A stretch of DNA of 64,000 bases from Aplidium turbinatum (GCA_918807975.1 OU964932.1:10044001-10108000), one strand, 5' to 3'. Numbered from the stretch's first letter, positions 49,001 through 58,666 are shown. The notes: generated from the letters alone by a model not told the origin. Translations and numbers: made by a program.

Positions 49001-51790
49001 TGTTGGCCCTTCTGCATGACGAGTCTAAGCCAATGCGTATGCTCGCATTTCATCGGATCCAGAAAGCAAGGGACGAGTAAACGGGTGGGATACGTCCTTT
49101 CGAAACTCCTAAACTAAACTTTGGGTACACAGATTTGACAACAAACTCGTTGCTCCGGTGGAGCGAGCGGAAACTCACTGAGCCGCCAATCTACGCGATT
49201 TCAGCATCGAACAGCTCACAGAGCTTTTCGTCAAGACCGACGTTCCTAGGCTATATCGATTGACAGTTTTCCGTGCTGCACACAAGCAGTTGAGCGCGCA
49301 ATCAAACTCGTCACCGAAGTAAGCGATGAAGTCATCGGCCATGACAGCAGACATAAGCTTATTCTGACGCGAACTGCTGCTCGCTCACAGCGTTCACGTT
49401 TTGAGTCAAAGAAAGATTACGTTCTTTGATTGTTTTTGACTGTTTTCGTCGTTTTGTGTATTTTCTATTTTTTTTAATGATTTAACAATTTTTTTTTTTT
49501 TAAGAAAAAATGATTTTTATTTTATTTGGGTAATATTGATTTTTTTGTGCGGCGTTTTCCCGCGGCCCGATCTAAAAAAATTCAGATTATTTGTTTGTGA
49601 CCCAAGCCTCCTATCTGAGCCGAGTTGCTAAGTGATTTGACAAAAAAAGTGCATTGACGGCCCTCCCTAGTACGCAGAGGGGGGGCATTGGGCCATGCCC
49701 CCCTCCCTTAAAAATGTTTTAGTAGTTAACGACGTACATTAAGGCATTTAATATGTTTTGGATTGCACTGGCAAAGCAATTAACAATGTTGTTCTATAGA
49801 CTAAGCCAATATATACATGGGCATGGCCCAATCCACCTGGGTCTGCTACTATTCGGCGAGTCCAATTCGGCTAGTCCGATTCGGCGAGTGTCCTATTCGG
49901 CGAGAGCCCTTTTCGGCGAGTTCCCTAGTCGGCGATTTTTTGAAATTTTTTTTAAAAATTATCGGGTACCATAGCCTAATTATCATTGCTGCTTTTACAT
50001 CGTTTTAACGTCGCTAAGCGTTGAAATAAGACCCTAACCCCCAACCTCTAAACCCCAATCCTAACACTTTCCCCTAACCTCTAACCCCAACCCCTAAAAC
50101 GGCAATGATAATTAGGCTACGGTACCCAATATTTAAAAAAAAAATTCAAAAAATCGCTAAATAGGGAACTCGCCGAAAAGGGCTCTCGCCGAATAGGGCA
50201 CTCACCGAATCGGACTAGCCGAATTGGACTTGCCGAATTGGACCTGCCGAATTGGACTCGCCAAAACGAGCCATTCCGAATACACCTACCCCACCCCAGG
50301 TATGCCAATGTAGCATAGTGTTCTGGAAGCCTATTATAGTGAAAAAAAAATGGATAAATTCTAAACTAAAACCATACTGGGATATCATGAAGACGTTTGG
50401 GATATCAATGGCCAGTGGCGTAACCAGGGGGGAGGTTTGGGGGATACAAACCCCCCTTTGGCACGCGTGTGACGTCACGATATTGAGATTGATGCTTTCA
50501 GTCTCTTTATGCTTGGGAATGATGCTTTCAGTCTAAAAAAAACTTGTCTAATTTTAAACAAAACTGCATTAAAATAGCGAGTTTTGCCAATACCAAACAT
50601 TCAAACATCTCAGCCAGGAATTAGCAACAAGAAAACATAGAGACTTAGCTTTATTTCCGAAAAATGCCGAAGAAAACATGATCTTATCCTTTTGCTATGC
50701 CACTGGACAGCACCATTTTACAGGAATATTCATATCCAGATTTTTGTTGAAAATGCTCTCAGAATGCACCAAATTCAAAGTAATTTTTCAAAATTTTCTG
50801 GGGGAGGCCCCCCAGACTTCCCGACGCTGGGTGTCGTCTCAGGCAAAAATGCCGTCGGGCTTCGCCCGCCGGTCATCACACCCCCCTTGAGAAAATCCTG
50901 CGTACGCCACTGGATGCAATTATGAATTTTATGGATATCATATATATATATTAAATTTATCTTAATAAATTACAGTATTGCTGTCTGTTAAGTTTTAGTT
51001 TTCAGTTGAGTTTCAAGTTCACACGTACACAAACTTAACAGGCAACAATCAAGACAGCAGCCTCAAGTCGATGAAAAGAACCGCAAAAAACAACAACACA
51101 TTGTCTCCAACTCTATTCGTCATAACACAATTAACACATGACTGAGAAACTGTGTTCCAAAAGCTAATTGCAAACCGCGGCAGCCACAGGAAACCTACAG
51201 CATCAGGCTAAAACAGGTCATTCATATCTACATTTGTGAAGTAAACAACAATCATGTCGCTGAAGGCGAAACTCAATCTATTGCAAAGTTTCCTTATTTT
51301 CGCATAAAATTCATGATAATGAAATCAAGAAGTCCAAATAATGAATCAAGAAGTCCAAGTTTTTTTTTGTAGCACGTTCTCAAGCAGCTGCTTTCTTACT
51401 AAAACTCACAGATCACAAATAAGTTGCCCCAAATTAGGTTTGAAACAGCTCTTTCATTAAATACAAAGTACTGTAACTTGCCTAGTTATTAAATATTGTA
51501 GACATATAAAAAACAAAATGTATAAAAATGCTCTGTAATTACACATGGTAATCAGAGTCTTGTTTATTACATTTTTTGCACACAGAGTAATGTAAAGAAT
51601 TGCAATTTGTAACAGTGACCGAAAATGAACTAAAAATAAAGCCTAAAGATAGGCCTAAACAGTTAATCAAGTTTCAAGTGTCACAAAACATTGAAATTGT
51701 AGACAGCCATTAATATTTTAGACCAACTTACCTTGAATAATATGTTTCAGAAGGTACACTTGCATAAACATGACTTGATCCAAACTCCAT
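25073..51790 (-). CDS. 22-exon gene: proline-rich, Sec23/24-type zinc ribbon and vWA domain protein
   Basis: Assembled by hand on the minus strand. Exons from the start codon: 51732-51790, 44044-44093, 43705-43816, 43284-43416, 40122-41030, 39904-39989, 38988-39129, 37181-37357, 35116-35205, 34341-34495, 33697-33778, 32775-32893, 32282-32366, 31424-31530, 30801-30910, 29607-29756, 29092-29194, 28601-28706, 28292-28402, 27867-28010, 26897-26924, 25073-25266. They total 3252 nt with all phases agreeing, giving 1083 residues. Residues about 1-120 hold Tyr motifs such as YDPIYESIED and YDSVAD; 120-450 are Pro/Ser-rich with SH3-type PPxP runs. C485, C488, C501 and C504 form a zinc ribbon of Sec23/Sec24 type. 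The vWA domain (about 541-735) has the MIDAS residues DTSGSM (D546), T645 in GGTALG and D671 in VCTDG. A beta-rich and a helical segment follow, then a basic Pro-rich tail. The layout recalls proteins annotated 'circularly permutated Ras protein 1-like', but no GTPase motif is seen. Weak points are the exon 4 donor (gttaaa) and whether 25266-25073 is the true last exon. Confidence 0.85.
27085..27813. mobile_element. hAT non-autonomous element in an intron, 729 bp
   Basis: Ends CAGTGTTTCTTAAAC and mirrored GTTTAAGAAGCACTG, with AACTAAGT duplicated exactly at 27077-27084 and 27814-27821. Subterminal GGTGAA motifs repeat. It fills most of the intron between exons 20 and 21 of the vWA gene. Confidence 0.92.
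30080..30320 (+). repeat. Second tRNA-derived SINE family
   Basis: A box TGGCCGAGTGGTTATCAC and a B-box-like GACCGATTCCAGG are followed by a body unrelated to the 5092 family and an AATAAATAAA tail. Located in an intron of the vWA gene (between exons 15 and 16). Confidence 0.65.
35881..37033 (+). mobile_element. hAT element (Buster-like), 1.15 kb, intronic
   Basis: Ends CAGTAGTTCTCAAACT and mirrored AGTTTGAGAACCACTG, with a perfect duplication ATCTAATC at 35873-35880 and 37034-37041. GGCGTCGCA motifs repeat near both ends. It lies in the intron between exons 8 and 9 of the vWA gene, opposite to the gene. Confidence 0.95.
36493..36891 (+). pseudogene. hAT transposase C-terminal region (ZBED5/SCAND3 type)
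   Basis: A 132-codon open frame carries the C-terminal domain: GNPANFWISMNGDYPALVKK, then CKAGFSALAVIKSKFRSPIN and the closing HTSH. The CEAGFSAL..K...R..L motif is the hallmark of this hAT branch. Upstream sequence (36110-36480) shows related but broken transposase frames, and the N-terminal zinc finger and most of the catalytic core are absent. Confidence 0.9.
39523..39605 (-). repeat. tRNA-like SINE head
   Basis: The minus strand shows an A box (GTGGCGCAGTGATACC) and a B box (GCGTTCGATTCCC) at tRNA spacing, without a paired acceptor stem. Located in the intron between exons 6 and 7 of the vWA gene. It may continue to about 39260. Confidence 0.5.
41640..42930 (-). mobile_element. Non-LTR retrotransposon (LINE) reverse-transcriptase fragment
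   Basis: Minus-strand frames read, in order, EVMQAMKKMKSGKALGLSEI with VEMIRSSGETGLKVM (42875-42654), then TTYAVFILRRLQENYRDN and MCFMDMEKAFDRVPKRVMEW (42514-42300), MLSPLIFAIVIDVITECTRE and GDRLNASGGCEAAVTAR (42204-41990), and MCGVKLMDKRN with VRWYGHVLRRDKK (41842-41700). This is the fingers, palm and C-terminal region of a LINE reverse transcriptase. The block that should carry the YADD active site is deleted between VITECTRE and SIEERIVG, and frames shift several times. The endonuclease is absent (5' truncation). Clade not assigned. Confidence 0.88.
44136..46727. mobile_element. Foldback transposon, 2.6 kb, TTCGGCGAG iterons
   Basis: Outer ends CGGAATGGCCCG and CTATTCGGCGAG-type sequence are mirrored, and CTATAATAC is duplicated exactly at 44127-44135 and 46728-46736. 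Each end holds several TTCGGCGAG or TTCGGCTAG iterons, and inverted similarity continues inward for several hundred bases (GGGTACCGTAGCCTA at 44283 against its mirror near 46590; the GTGCTTGTGACCGAAGTAA block at 44549 against 46245). The centre (about 44940-45900) is unique and contains a palindrome at 45283-45319. No transposase frame was recognised. It sits in intron 1 of the vWA gene. Confidence 0.9.
47093..47417. mobile_element. hAT MITE nested in the 46975 transposon
   Basis: Ends CAGGGGCGAGTTTAA and mirrored TTAAATCCGGACCTG, with TGCACAAC duplicated exactly at 47085-47092 and 47418-47425. The ends resemble those of the MITE at 56099. It is younger than its host element. Confidence 0.88.
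47508..49430 (+). pseudogene. Decayed ORF of the 46975 transposon (uncharacterised, transposase-like family)
   Basis: Plus-strand blocks in changing frames: a charged coiled N-terminus (47508-47900), GKRFRFETSHFVSS with GLYFDDRKDKTF (48067-48165), HYVMLKYPGSEHINHVS (48210-48265), then GIRVVGCDGTAVTY (48342-48386), PDGKSSAPQTFKGF (48475), HARWLTLVSRICRLY (48729), AHPQNVVLALLHDESKPMRM with HRIQKARDE (48987-49077), PFETPKLNFGYTDL with LTEPPIY (49095-49190) and TQAVERAIKLVTEVSDEVIG (49280-49340), ending RFESKKDYVL. I recall the same ordered blocks in multicopy 'uncharacterized' proteins of arthropods and cnidarians. At least five frame changes separate the blocks, so this copy is dead. GCDGT may belong to a catalytic core; that is inference. 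Confidence 0.8.
49839..50278. mobile_element. Foldback MITE, 440 bp, same family as 44136
   Basis: Ends GGGTCTGCTACTATTCGGCG and the mirror of CGGAATGGCTCG, with near-identical flanks AATCCACCT (49830-49838) and AATACACCT (50279-50287). Both arms carry the iterons and GGGTACC/GGTACCC blocks. The centre (50030-50098) is a run of degenerate CCCTAA-like repeats in place of the long element's unique core. Confidence 0.92.
50410..50918. repeat. TIR repeat shared with 392-926
   Basis: Ends CCAGTGGCGTAACCAGGGGG and mirrored GTACGCCACTGG. The right two thirds (50624-50910) are shared with the interior of the 262 element, including TATGCCACTGGACAGCACC and CTGGGGGAGGCCCCCCAGAC. No target duplication recognised; no reading frame. 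Confidence 0.7.
51141..51290. repeat. Dispersed repeat, copy related to 21327
   Basis: GCATCAGGCTAAAACAGGTC followed by ATATCTACATTTGTGAAGTA and CGAAACTCAATCTATT, as at 35260-35370 and 21327-21440. Confidence 0.65.
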
Positions 51791-54700
51791 AATAACGAAA
51801 CTGTTGGTTTTGTTCAATAAACCATTGGTAATTACGGTAATTCATTGAACTATTACAACCTTAATCTACAGTATTATATATGAAGCTGACAAACACATGT
51901 AAAAATTAAAAAATACAACATTACCAAAAACTATCTGGTCTACACTTTTTCTATAATCCACTAGCCTGGAACAATGCGATAATTACAGAAAACATACATT
52001 CAAATTGGTGATGTCCTGAGCAGAAAAAAACTGTCCTCTGCAAGCACTGCACTACAAATGTCTGCCTGCACACTGCATCACAAAAAAATCTGAAATCATC
52101 ACAATGCATACTATATACTTGTAAACCTGCTCGACATATATGAGTAACTTACAGCAAAAAAAATTCCAAAAAAAATTCCGGACGCATTAATGACGAAAAA
52201 TAAAATGAATGGTAGTGCCAGTGCCAGTGGTAGTAGCTTGCAAATAGACAGAACAGCTGGTGTGCAACAGCGCCATCGTATGGAATTGTTTATGCATTGC
52301 TCAAAATTTTAACCGATTTCACCTAATTTTAGTCGCTTCTTATACATTTTCGGGTGCTTTGTTTGATAAACTCATAGCATTTTACCATCATCCAAGCAAT
52401 CATCTTAAAATAAAAGCAAGATTTCATTAGCAGTTGAATTTCAAAAGCTAAGTCAGTTTAATACAAAAATTTGTAGTTCTGGTTGTAGACTGGTCATAAT
52501 TAACTATCACCAAGAGAAGTCAATAAAATCCTCTGCAGTATTTTCATAATAAATGCACTTAAAGCTTATTTTAGAAGAGCAGCTAGGCAGCCTCTATTAA
52601 AGTTGCACAATGTTTTACTTCCTTGATAAACTGATAGCATTTGCGCCAGGATTTGAGCAATTCACCTCGGCGTTACCGGGCATTCATAAAATTATTTACA
52701 AACAAGACATTCAGGTAGGCAACCCAAATGTAGATAGCCTACAACCATTTGGTTATTTCTTCGTTTAATGGTTAAGCTAGCAACTGCTAAAGAGAGATTC
52801 CTTTTTCAAGATTTAAAAATAAATTGAATTCTACAATGTCTCTAGACAGATTGTCTCACGTCTGCCTCAAAACGGGAATGACCTGGGGCCTCTCTTTACA
52901 TAAATCCAGCCCTGCCTGTAGTGGTAGATAGTTTTTAGATGAAATTTATAAAGTTGGCTAAAAAATTAACTTTTGGTAACTTATCTTTCGACGGTTTGTT
53001 GGCTTAAAAAACTACTATAGCCTATTCGGATTTTGTTTCAAAGATGGAAAGTTTGAGTCAATGCAAGGTTGCCAGTTGAATTTTGCATTTGAGTTTGAAA
53101 GTCTGAGCAACATGCACAAAATTGTGAGTCCCCATTGAAACAAGTTACTATTGAAACGGCCCACCCCAGTTCGCAAGCGATTGAGCTTCACGCATTCATT
53201 CCAAGATAGTAGTGCATTGGTAAAGACTGAATTGGACTAGCCTCACGCCTTCTTTCCATTCACTGTTCCAAACTTCGAAAATGTGGACGTTGGAGTTGCA
53301 GATAACTGCAGCATAGCGGCAAAAAGGAAGTCGAGATTTCAAGCGCTGGGGCCTTTGAAAGTGCGAGATCAGGATAATCTGGTTAAGGTGATCATCCCTT
53401 GATAGGTGGTAAAACCAGACTACGTAGGCTACGTGATTTTCCCCACGCAGTCTAGCTGGGGCAATGTCTGATAGTAGCTACCAGCAGAAAGTCAGTGGGA
53501 GTTGGAAGTAGAAAACCGGTGATTATTCTCATGGTGGTTGTTGAGGGCAGTGTCAAATTTGCAAGTGTGTACGCTACGGCACCAAGCGGGGGAAGCATAT
53601 ACGGAAGTGCTGTAAACTAGTGCAAAAGCACTTTTACGGAGTGTGGAGATGGCCTACTATAGCACCCCAGGATGTTCTAGATAAGCATATCAGCAAGTTG
53701 TTGCGTGCTGATAGCTGTCTTAGGATAATGAAATAGGCTATGATTGAGCGAGCAAGAAACTTTCGCAAAAAGGGTAAAAAATTACATGTTTTATGCAGGC
53801 TAGGGGGCACGTGACAAAGCTGCCCTGGATCTGCTACTGGTGAAGCTTTAGTTCTGACACTCAGACAATTCAAATAAGATGCAAAATTTGTAATGCATAT
53901 TTCCAGCAAGTACGCTTAACAAAACACAAGAAAGTAAAAGATAAATCATACTCGTAGCGACAGGTTGAAGCATCAGATTTCAATCACAGAATAACGCTTT
54001 TCAAAATACAGTGAATATTAAAAAATGATATCAAATGAAGTCACTCAGAACTACAATCGACTCCTATAGACCTTATGTAAGGGTAGATTTCTGACACGCA
54101 ACTTATACAATAGCTGAACCTACATTCTGCACTTCAGTGCCAAAAACCTTAAGCTATCACTTCCGGTGAGCTAATCAGTTGCGGATCAGCCGTATTTCAG
54201 GTTTATTCCTCAGATTCAGAACATTTTTCTTGTAAAATACCACAACTCACACGGCCGTTCGTGGATTAAACGTTACTTAACCAACCAAACGGCTGGGATA
54301 CCGGCAACTGAAAGATACAAAAAGGCTCAGTTAGCCTAGAATACCGGATACAATCTTTTGATCAAGATTCTGCCGAATAAAAACTTTTATAAGTTTTCTA
54401 ATGAAAATAATTTCAGTCGTTTATAGTCACAAGCAGACAAATTCAATAATGTCTCTTTTTCTTTAAATTATAAAGCGTAGCTATAACTACAAATTTGCAC
54501 CTCCACTAACTCTTCAACCTTGTCCTGTAACGTTTACCTTGAACGGTATGACGTGAAACCGATGACTGGGTAATGTCACGCAAAAGAACAACAAAAACAG
54601 CAATATTTGTGTGCATAACCAGTGAGTAAAATAGTCCTTTTGACATTGATTCAACGCCTGGAGACGTTGAATCAAAGTAAAAAAATGGCAGATTTTGCAA

Positions 54701-54821
54701 ACTGATTACAACGGAAATAAACGGTTTATAAGATAATAATGCAGTACCGGTATAAAAAAATAACCTTGAAAAAACATATTAAACTCGGCGAACGTCTGCA
54801 GTGTTCACTGTTACGTTGAAA
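51791..54821. other. Intergenic region between the vWA gene start and the FAM177 stop
   Basis: AT-rich. The region just above 51790 should contain the vWA gene promoter, but no TATA or initiator motif stands out. The palindrome relative at 54641-54680 lies near the FAM177 3' end. No other gene seen. Confidence 0.4.
54641..54680. repeat. Imperfect palindrome, relative of 23038
   Basis: GACATTGATTCAACGCCTG is followed directly by GAGACGTTGAATCAAAGT; a few mismatches relative to the perfect copy. Confidence 0.75.
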
Positions 54822-57492
54822 TCATCCGTTTTCTGACACCGCATGAGCTGAATTGTCGTGGTGTTTAAGTTGAGGTGCTTCAACCCGGACATGCTCCACA
54901 TCCAGAGTTGCGACTTGCGGTTCGCTGAGAAAAAAAGTTTGGATTATCACCAAATACAATACTTTGGCAATAAGTACGACAATAAACAAAAAACTGAAAA
55001 ATAATTCTCCTCTTGGCGTCAGAAAAATATCAGTTTAATGTTTTTAAGAAACGTAAAACTTGGTCTTTTAAAGAAAGTGAGATCATAGCTTGCCATCCAG
55101 AGGTTGGCACATAGACCTCCGCCTTATAAAACGGCTATTTTCACACCTTCTGCGGTCAACACACGCTCGAACATGTGTTGTGTACCTAATACTATGACCA
55201 CCCATAACAATCTTCATGTCAATATCACTACCCATTTTAATTCATTTAAATCCTTAACCAATTCGACAAAAAATGCCAAAAAATCATAAACTAATCCTGT
55301 GGACTGTTTAAATGCATCCCATGTGTTGATGGTTGCTTGGCGCTTGCACACCAACAGTGGATGTAGATGATTATTTTAGTTATAATAAGCAATAGTTCAC
55401 CTGGCACGGATAACTCCTCTTATTATTTCTTCTTCGGCAGCTCTTTCTTGTTTCTCCAACTCCCGTTCTTCTGTTTCTTCTTCCTGCTGTCTTTCCCACT
55501 CAGAAATAGCATACTGATATTTTGGAGAAGTGATGCCGAAAAAGTAGGCCAGTTTCTCACCCAAGTAATCGCAAACTTAAAAATAAACAAGTTAAAAAAT
55601 GTTACTGAATGCTTTGAAACAGTTATTATCGTTATATACAAGGTCGCAAGATTTGATTTCTAATCATCTTTCATTCACTAGTTTTTTAAATAGTAGCTAA
55701 ACAAACAGCAGTGAAAACGCAAAATATATTACTGCTCAAAAAGTCAAAACAGAAATTTTGAGGTCTGAACTTTGACAATCTCCATTCGTAGCTACACCAG
55801 TACACCTATTAAGATTTATTTTTCTCGCTACATGGCAACTCTTCATGAAGATACATGTGACAATTTCATGGCCAATGATTCTTTTGTACTACAGTAGAAT
55901 TCGCCTATAGTGACACCTGAAGGGACCGCGGAAAAAGTGTCACCATAACCGAAGTGTCACTATAGCCGAATTCTACTCAACTGTTGCGTATGCAAACGGG
56001 ACTTTGCAACAGGTGTTACTATAGGCGAAGTGTCACTATAGCCAAAGTCACTATAGGCGAATTCTACTGTACTTTGAAAATACAGTAGTATTTGACATCA
56101 GGCCCGGATTTAGTGGGGGGCAGAGGGTGCAGGTGCCCCGGGCCTCCCGACTTTCGAAGGGCCCCCCTACATGAAAAAAATGTGATTTTGTGTTAATTTT
56201 TCTTTCTTTCAGCCTTTGAAGTTTCTGAAAAATGCTGTGCAGTACTGGATTAATGCCTATGTAGACGTAAAGGTGGGTTTTCGCACCAAGGCGCAAAATT
56301 TTTTTGCACGGAGGGCGGAGGCCCCCCGATTTAAAAGTGCCCCGGGCCCCTATCAGCTAAATCCGGCCCTGTTTGACATATATATTGGCAAAAAGTTAAA
56401 ATCTTGATCTGTTACAACAATGCTAAAGAAATATGATATATATATTTTGTTTACAATAATTCAACAACTGGATGCTACAAAACACTGCAAAATATGGACC
56501 TTGCTCATTGGGAACATAATTGAAATCTAGTCACCTGCTAATCCACCAACAGCAGCCTGCACAGTGTAGTACCAAAAGTATGGACCCCAAGGCAATTTGC
56601 TCTGCAAAATCCACAACAAGAAAATAACAATGAAAAAAAAAGATGAAACCAAGGACATGATAATCCAATATATTGGGAGTTGTTTTGTGACAATTTCCAT
56701 GAATATCTTGAGAATGATTATAAAGCTTAATTAAAAAAAACATATTTTACTAAACGATCTGTTTCAGTTAGTTTGAGAATTTATTGTACAAACATTCTCC
56801 AGAAAATATTTTAAAGGTTTATTTGATTTATGAAAATATTACCATTAAGGTAGAAACAAACGTTATATATATAACAAAGTGTCTTAATTTTTATAACTAA
56901 ACATTAAACTTCAAAAACACACTGTATCAACTGGCACAGGTGGCAGTTCGTCTTCTTCTTCGTCTGTGCTATATTCTTCAAGAATTCCATCACTACAATG
57001 AATTAACCGTCGAGGAACCTGAAAGTGTTATGTAAATAAAGCTTTTCTATCAGATTAGCAAACTCGAACAGTTCTTTTCACAAACTAAACCAATCTTACT
57101 CTCTTGAAATAAATCTTTTCTGTATAAAAACACATATATATATACAATTACATAAGTAACTAGCTTACCATATCGCATTTGTTGTATGACTGACCATTTG
57201 GATGAAGAGTTTGAAATAAAAAACTAGCCTTTACAGATTACTATTGATTTGAACATTTTTATGAATGGATGTTTTGAATTAAGTCCTTTGTTTATTAAAT
57301 AAAGCAAGGGCATTAACTCAATATCATCTTAATAAAAGAGAATTAAGACATTGAAAACAGAAATAGGGTTACCTTAACTTTCCCATGCTTGTTAAGCTTA
57401 AAATGGTCAAGGTCTGATGGACAAACTACAGCAGTATCATTTGGTCCTAGTGGTTGCGAAGACGATTCAGGTACATTAGTCGAAGCACTCAT
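54822..57492 (-). CDS. FAM177: FAM177 family protein, 5 exons
   Basis: Exons on the minus strand are 57373-57492, 56923-57018, 56535-56601, 55401-55575 and 54822-54924. They sum to 561 nt, giving 186 residues and a TGA stop. Every junction has GT-AG ends and matching phase. The family core is clear: PRRLIHCSDGILEEYSTDEE in exon 2, then DTSKLPWGPYFWYYTVQA, then VCDYLGEKLAYFFGITSPKY followed by YQYA and a Glu-rich coiled stretch. These align with vertebrate FAM177A1 (VPRRVIHF, EEYSTDEDE, KLTWGPYLWFY, CDFLGEKIASVLGISTPKYQYA, from memory). The length is slightly below the vertebrate 213 residues. The ATG at 57492 opens exon 1, and MSASTNVPES is a plausible disordered N-terminus. The molecular role of FAM177 is not well defined. 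It lies in tandem, upstream of the 22-exon vWA gene on the same strand. Intron 3 carries two MITEs. Confidence 0.95.
55892..56069. mobile_element. mariner/pogo-type MITE, 178 bp
   Basis: Inverted ends CAGTAGAATTCGCCTATAGT, flanked by TA at 55890-55891 and 56070-56071. CACTATAG motifs repeat inside. The CAGT..ACTG ends with TA duplication suit the pogo/Tigger group. In FAM177 intron 3. Confidence 0.85.
56099..56371. mobile_element. hAT MITE, 273 bp
   Basis: Ends CAGGCCCGGATTTAG and mirrored CTAAATCCGGCCCTG, with TTTGACAT duplicated exactly at 56091-56098 and 56372-56379. In FAM177 intron 3, 29 bp from the mariner-type MITE. Confidence 0.93.
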
Positions 57493-57816
57493 TTTTGACT
57501 AGAACTGTAGCCTAATCTACAAAGAACAACCTTTCAATAATAAATATTCAAATACTGTACAAAAACAAAGTTGCTACTGTACTCTCTTACAACGTTCAAC
57601 AGTTTGTTTCACATTTGGTGGAATTTCAAAACATAAGTATTAGGCTACAATAGTTTTTATTGTTTTATTGCTTGGCATTATGCACCCTCTTTGGGATAAT
57701 ATTTATCCAGGACTAGCCCATACCATGTATGGTTTGGTTTTGAATCTTTATTCTTGGACTGACATTGAAGCCTTAATAGGTTAGGCTATTCTTGGTAGTT
57801 TCGCATACCTGTAGAG

Positions 57817-57955
57817 CAGTGGTTTCCAACCTTTTTTGGGTGACGACTTCTTATGTTGATTTTAAATATTTTGCAACCCTCTCCCTAAAACCAACTATTT
57901 TTTCTAAGCAGCAAGATCAATGTCGACGGTAATGAGCTCCAGTTGGGAACCACTG
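57817..57955. mobile_element. hAT MITE, 139 bp, nested in SINE
   Basis: Ends CAGTGGTTTCCAACC and mirrored GTTGGGAACCACTG, flanked by CTGTAGAG (57809-57816) and TTGTAAAG (57956-57963), six of eight bases alike. Confidence 0.82.
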
Positions 57956-58007
57956 TTGTAAAGGCTTTTGAGTTTTGACGCATGGCTGGTTAACGAGATG
58001 AAGGCAG

Positions 58008-58666
58008 GGGTGCAACCTAGTTCGTACCTTGAACCATTCGTACAGTCAGTTCGTACCCTGAAGAGATCGAGAGAAAAAATTAAAAAAGCCGAAGTCGCTA
58101 ATCGGAGTTTCCCTAAACAATTTGAAACAAACTCGAGGGTTAGGGTTAGCGGAAACTGCGGTTAGCGGAAACTGAAAAACTGCGTCAGCGAGGGTTAGAG
58201 CATAGATTACTCTATGGTTAGAGTTAGGGTAAGCGGAAACTGCGGTTAGCGGAAACTGCAGAAAAATGTTGCGGAAACTGCGATCAGCGAGGGTTAGAGC
58301 ATAGATTACTCTATAGTTAGGGTAAAGGTTAGCGGAAACTGCGGAAAAATGTTTGTGGAAACTGCGATCAGCGAGGGTTAGGGTTAGAGGAGAGCATAGA
58401 TTACTCTATGGTTAGAATTAGGGTTAGCGGAAACTGCAGAAAAATGTTTGCGCAAACTGCAATCAGCGGACTTCGGTTTTGAGCTATTTTTTCTCTCGAT
58501 CTTTTCAGGGGGAAAATTTTAAAATGATTGCGGAAACTGCGATCAACGACTCCGGCTTTTTTTAATTTTTTCTCTCGATTTTTTCAAGGTACGAACTGAC
58601 GGTCAGAACTGTTCATGGTACGAACTGACAGTCAGAACTGTTCATGGTACGAACTAGGTTGCATCC
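58008..58666. mobile_element. MITE with 9-bp duplication and internal minisatellite
   Basis: Ends GGGTGCAACCTAGTTCGTAC and the mirrored GTACGAACTAGGTTGCATCC, with TGAAGGCAG duplicated exactly at 57999-58007 and 58667-58675. The interior (about 58135-58480) is a tandem array of roughly 100-bp units with GCGGAAACTGCG, GAGGGTTAG and CATAGATTACTCTATGG. Same family as 428-645, which lacks the array. Confidence 0.9.

Larger units (their letters stand above)
46975..49669 (+). mobile_element. TIR transposon, 2.7 kb, with uncharacterised protein
   Basis: Perfect 14-bp ends TAGGGAGGGCCGTC are inverted, and GTACGCAG is duplicated exactly at 46967-46974 and 49670-49677. CGAGTTGCTAAG motifs are mirrored about 50 bp inside each end. 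A hAT MITE (47093-47417) has inserted near the left end. The superfamily is unassigned; an 8-bp duplication is compatible with hAT- or P-like elements, but the TIR is not the usual hAT CA..TG. Located in intron 1 of the vWA gene. Confidence 0.9.

Noticed and set aside
58135-58480. Interstitial telomere
   Set aside because: The GGGTTAG runs are short and embedded in a ~100-bp minisatellite unit inside a MITE with its own target duplication.
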